DNA of 9,333 bases from an uncultured Kineothrix sp. Its GTDB lineage: Bacteria > Bacillota > Clostridia > Lachnospirales > Lachnospiraceae. Shown here piece by piece: positions 6,727 to 9,333 of the stretch (within the stretch, counting starts at the first letter, position 1; the number at the start of each line of letters is the position of its first letter). The stretch lies in contig CAJUMD010000126.1 in the NCBI GenBank assembly GCA_910587275.1, positions 1 to 9,333 of the forward strand. Direction: 5' to 3'. Position numbers and translations under genes: made by a program. Under the pieces are notes generated by a model, which ran no database searches, had not been told where the DNA came from, and was given only the letters and a program-made list of their open reading frames with translations.

Positions 6727-7679
6727 ATTACACTTTTGCGCAAACCTATGCCTGCATTTTGTCTACTGCCTTGAATATTCATGTTCAGGGCATTTTGGTA
6801 AATACGGACTGCATCCTCCCGATTCAGTTTTTTCGCAGAGCCTTTTCCTGTTCCTGCCGCAATCATGCACCGTTTTGCCATATCCTCTATTTGGGCATCC
6901 GTCGGGTGTATTCCAAGCTCATTCAGGTTTGTAGGCATCCCGATACTGCGGTAAAAATCCTCCATTGCACAAATACCGGCCTCGGCAACTTCTTCGTCTG
7001 TGCCATCCAGGGTAACCCCCATAACATTCCTGGCATAACGGACAAAACGGTGCAGACATTCCCCGCAAACGTATCTTGCCCAACTTGACCATACCGCCGC
7101 AAGCCCTGCACCATGAGTCACGTCAAACATACCGCCCAGTTCGTGTTCCAGTTTGTGGGTCATAAAATCCCCTCCGTCATTTCCGCAGCCGGTAAGGTCA
7201 TTATGGGCAATGCTCCCTGCCCACATAATTTCCGCGCGGGCATCATAATCCCCTGGATTTTGATGCAGAATAACTGCATTTTTCATAACGGTACGCAGTA
7301 ATCCTTCTGCAATGGCATCCGTAATTTTCATATTGCCCCCATTGGTAAAATACCGTTCCATCGTACGCATCATGATATCCGTACATCCTGACTCTGTTTG
7401 GTAATCCGGAAGGGATTTCGTATACTCCGGATTCATAATGGCGAACTTCGGACGGGCAAGATTATCATCATATGCACGCTTTTCTCCTGTTTTTTCATTT
7501 GTGATTACGCATCCTTTCGATGTTTCGCTTCCTGCTGCGGCAATGGACAATACGCTGGCCACCGGAATGCACTTTCCTGCCATGCGCGTATGGTCAAACA
7601 GCTCCCATACATCTTTCTCCGGTTCCGCCAGTCCATACGCAATCGCTTTTGCCGGTGCATAAAACTCAAAATTATTTGC
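6720..7679 (-). pseudogene. iron-containing alcohol dehydrogenase (butanol-dehydrogenase type), internally deleted
   Basis: The intact family (about 385 residues) reduces aldehydes with NAD(P)H. Reading back from 7583, the frame continues through FDHTR and KAIAYGLAEPEKDVWEL to NNFEFYAP (ending near 7653), which resembles the family's extreme N terminus. FYAP therefore joins AKAIAYG directly, so roughly 95 residues, including the cofactor-binding GGGS region, are missing. No ATG, GTG or TTG occurs in frame between the upstream stop near 7763 and the internal Met at 7583. Of the expected metal ligands, the Asp (codon 7377-7379) and two His in THKLEHE and DVTHGAG remain, but the His four residues after the Asp is Arg (codon 7365-7367). 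The last ~20 residues, ending in the hairpin repeat, extend past the usual C terminus. A short expressed protein from 7583 (287 residues) is possible but unlikely to be active. Confidence 0.85.
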
Positions 7680-7684
7680 CAGGA

Positions 7685-8104
7685 TATATACAGGAAGGCA
7701 CCAGCAAAATAATGACCATCGGTGCCGAATACACAGTCCGCCAAGGTGACGGATTCTTTGTCAACAGCAATGTAATGTGCATGAAACAGAATGCTTCTTC
7801 AGGCGTGAAAACAATAGAAATAAATCATATTTTTCATCCCGTTTTTTTAAGCGGGCATTTTAAGAGCCGTTTTGAAACAAAATATCTGAATCCGGTCATT
7901 AACAACAGGCAGATTGAAGTGCATATTATCCGCAGAGGGCATTCGACCGCTAATCTGATACTGAAAAACCTGTATCACTTAAAAGAACTGCAAAACGAAA
8001 CAGATTCGGAATTCCAAACCCGGAATATCCTCTCGGAAACATGGAACCTTCTTATTAAGGAGCTTCAGGAGAACCCCGATCACCAAAACATTGCAGGAAC
8101 GTAA
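7685..8104 (+). pseudogene. AraC-family transcriptional regulator, both ends missing
   Basis: The frame encodes the central part of an AraC-type sensor domain: YIQEGTSKIMTIGAEYTVRQ with GDGFFVNSNV (a cupin strand pattern), then FHPVFLSG and KYLNPVINN, followed by the helical linker. About 40 N-terminal residues and the start codon are absent, as is the whole C-terminal pair of helix-turn-helix motifs (roughly 110 residues). It stops at 8104, just inside the end of the neighbouring GNAT gene. At the left it abuts the N terminus of the dehydrogenase remnant, to which it is divergent, as expected for a regulator next to its former target gene. The frame runs further left to 7520, but that part is antisense dehydrogenase. 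It cannot bind DNA as it stands. Confidence 0.8.
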
Positions 8105-8607
8105 AAACGATATATTTCCTCTTGTTCATCGTTCAAATCTTTATACATTCTTTTTGCATTCAGGATATACCCGGCTTTTTCAATCACTTTCCAGGAGGGT
8201 ATGTTTTCCTCCCTCACAGTAGCGATGATTCTTCCCACATTATAATGTTTCAGGAAATATTCCGTATATGCTGTAACCGCTTCGGCAGCATAACCATTGT
8301 TTCTATACTGCGCCCCGATAAAATAGGTAACACCGGTTTCCCTGAGGTCTTCATAATAGGAACATCCGACAGAACCAACGACCGCAGCCTCATCTTTTAA
8401 GGTTATTGTATATGCCAGATAATCCCTGTCCGGATGATCCCTAAGCGCAAAATCTTTTGCCTCGGTTATCCATTCCGTTATCCAATTGCCGCAGTCTTTG
8501 CCAAAACCACAATCGTTTAAGGTTCCGTCCGCCGCCATTGCGGCAAATGGTATCGTATCATCTGTTTCTATATCCCGAATCAACAGTCTCCGTGTTTCCG
8601 TCTGCAT
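8080..8607 (-). CDS. GNAT-family N-acetyltransferase (RimJ/RimL type)
   Basis: This 175-residue protein is of normal length for the Acetyltransf_3 group, which transfers acetyl from acetyl-CoA to an amine such as a protein N terminus or small molecule. It opens with the typical TRRLLIRDIETDD (5-17). The acetyl-CoA binding loop is at YRNNGYAAEA (101-110), and motif B, ENIPSWKVIEKAGY, is at 134-147. GGAGG (8616-8620) lies 8 bases before the ATG at 8607. It starts 36 bases after the methyltransferase stop, so the two are probably cotranscribed. Its last few residues (after IYRFYVP) are encoded in DNA shared with the broken end of the AraC remnant and may be altered. The substrate is unknown. Confidence 0.9.
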   Translation of the reverse strand: MQTETRRLLIRDIETDDTIPFAAMAADGTLNDCGFGKDCGNWITEWITEAKDFALRDHPDRDYLAYTITLKDEAAVVGSVGCSYYEDLRETGVTYFIGAQYRNNGYAAEAVTAYTEYFLKHYNVGRIIATVREENIPSWKVIEKAGYILNAKRMYKDLNDEQEEIYRFYVPAMFW

Positions 8608-8643
8608 AAATAAAACCTCCGTATCTCTTTAAATCCGTGAAAA

Positions 8644-9333
8644 TCATCCCCGTTCGCCTTGGGCAAACAGGTTACCCTTTCCCATGCCGCACACAAACGG
8701 ATTAGAGTCATAAAAATGGCAAAAATCCAGGAAGTCGGAACGCTGCTTTACATCATTCATAATCTTCACGAGCACTTCCCTCGGAAGCGTTCTTGCATAT
8801 GCTCCGGGACCTGCCAGTTTAATATTTTTTACGCCGTAATGTTTCAATATATCCTCCAATTCATCCGGCATAAAAGTATATGTAATACACCACGGTGTAC
8901 CTCCCTGTTCATATTCGGCAATCTCGCCCTCCCCTCCCATAAGCCCGTCCTTGTACAACTTTATACAGGCCTCTTTGCTGAAATGATACGCTTCCATTAC
9001 ATTTTCCTTATTGTCAATGCACCATTTTACATAGGGATCATCACAGGTTTCATCTAATATAAATTGGTATTTTTGCATTGGATTTGCCAAATACGGAAGA
9101 TAACCCAAACGGCTCGATACACTGAGCATAATACGTTTGCGGCATATGCGTACAGGCTCACCGATTACTTTTTTCTGATTGGGATAGGTATACGAAACAG
9201 GGGCGTCAAAGGAAATTACCATATCGAAGGATTGATTGCTGAAACCCTTCAAATCCTCCAATGCGCCGCTCACAAAGGTTATTTTGTCAAGAACTCCTTC
9301 TTTTTCCGCCAATTCCTTTGCCTTATCTATCAT
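8644..9333 (-). CDS. class I SAM-dependent methyltransferase, 5' end outside the window
   Basis: The visible 229 residues are the C-terminal part of a Rossmann-fold methyltransferase. The first visible Met (9333) is inside the gene: MIDKAKELAEKEG is the segment that follows the SAM-binding glycine-rich motif, which must lie beyond the window edge. The family's later motifs follow: an acidic pair in GALEDL (23-28), FDMVISFDAPVSY (36-48) as the post-motif core strand, and RKRIMLSVSSRLGYLPYL after it. The substrate domain contains a TPWCITYTF segment. The stop at 8644 is 36 bases upstream of the GNAT start. The substrate cannot be told from this fragment. Confidence 0.85.
   Translation of the reverse strand: MIDKAKELAEKEGVLDKITFVSGALEDLKGFSNQSFDMVISFDAPVSYTYPNQKKVIGEPVRICRKRIMLSVSSRLGYLPYLANPMQKYQFILDETCDDPYVKWCIDNKENVMEAYHFSKEACIKLYKDGLMGGEGEIAEYEQGGTPWCITYTFMPDELEDILKHYGVKNIKLAGPGAYARTLPREVLVKIMNDVKQRSDFLDFCHFYDSNPFVCGMGKGNLFAQGERG

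Noticed and set aside
6504..7088. Plus-strand 194-codon frame beginning inside the FMN riboswitch, which might be its target gene
   Set aside because: It starts inside the aptamer, crosses the terminator and hairpins, and is otherwise antisense to the dehydrogenase. It has no likeness to riboflavin transport or synthesis proteins.
1..9333. CRISPR array, tRNA, rRNA, transposase or prophage genes
   Set aside because: No regularly spaced repeats, cloverleaf sequences, rRNA blocks or recombinase-like proteins were seen on either strand.

Overview
The window looks like a chromosomal stretch from a gut-type Clostridia, most likely Lachnospiraceae. The grounds are strong AGGAG-type ribosome binding sites, a classic FMN riboswitch, consensus sigma-A promoters with 17-base spacers, and the family mix (ABC-2 exporter, clostridial MATE, butanol-dehydrogenase-type Fe-ADH, AraC regulator). 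The genus cannot be fixed from the sequence alone.

Left two thirds (45-6266, minus strand): one apparent five-gene operon read right to left from a near-consensus promoter at 6238-6266. Its order is an ABC ATPase (5528-6196), a single-pass membrane protein with a very acidic outer domain and no family I recognise (3912-5480), two different ABC-2-type permeases that overlap by 16 bases (2656-3888 and 1559-2671), and a MATE-family efflux protein (45-1451) that begins with TTG. ATPase plus two half-permeases make a plausible heteromeric exporter. The acidic protein is a candidate accessory subunit and the MATE protein a second, separately energised exporter. The substrate is unknown. A 29-base hairpin (1499-1527) separates the last permease from the MATE gene.

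Middle (6197-8104): a stretch of regulatory DNA and gene remains. A plus-strand promoter (6393-6421) drives an intact FMN riboswitch (6441-6565) and a terminator (6608-6645), but no riboflavin gene follows. Instead there is a cluster of GC-rich hairpins (6650-6726) and then the tail of an oppositely oriented iron-containing alcohol dehydrogenase. That gene is broken: its N terminus joins directly to its middle, no normal start codon remains, and one metal-ligand histidine appears changed to arginine. Abutting it head to head is the middle part of an AraC-family regulator lacking its first residues and its entire DNA-binding domain. Together these look like repeated deletion in a former ADH/AraC locus and loss of a riboflavin-transport or riboflavin-synthesis gene.

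Right end (8080-9333, minus strand): an intact GNAT acetyltransferase preceded in the same direction by a SAM-dependent methyltransferase that runs off the window edge. These two probably form a small operon. The 3' end of the GNAT gene overlaps the broken end of the AraC remnant.
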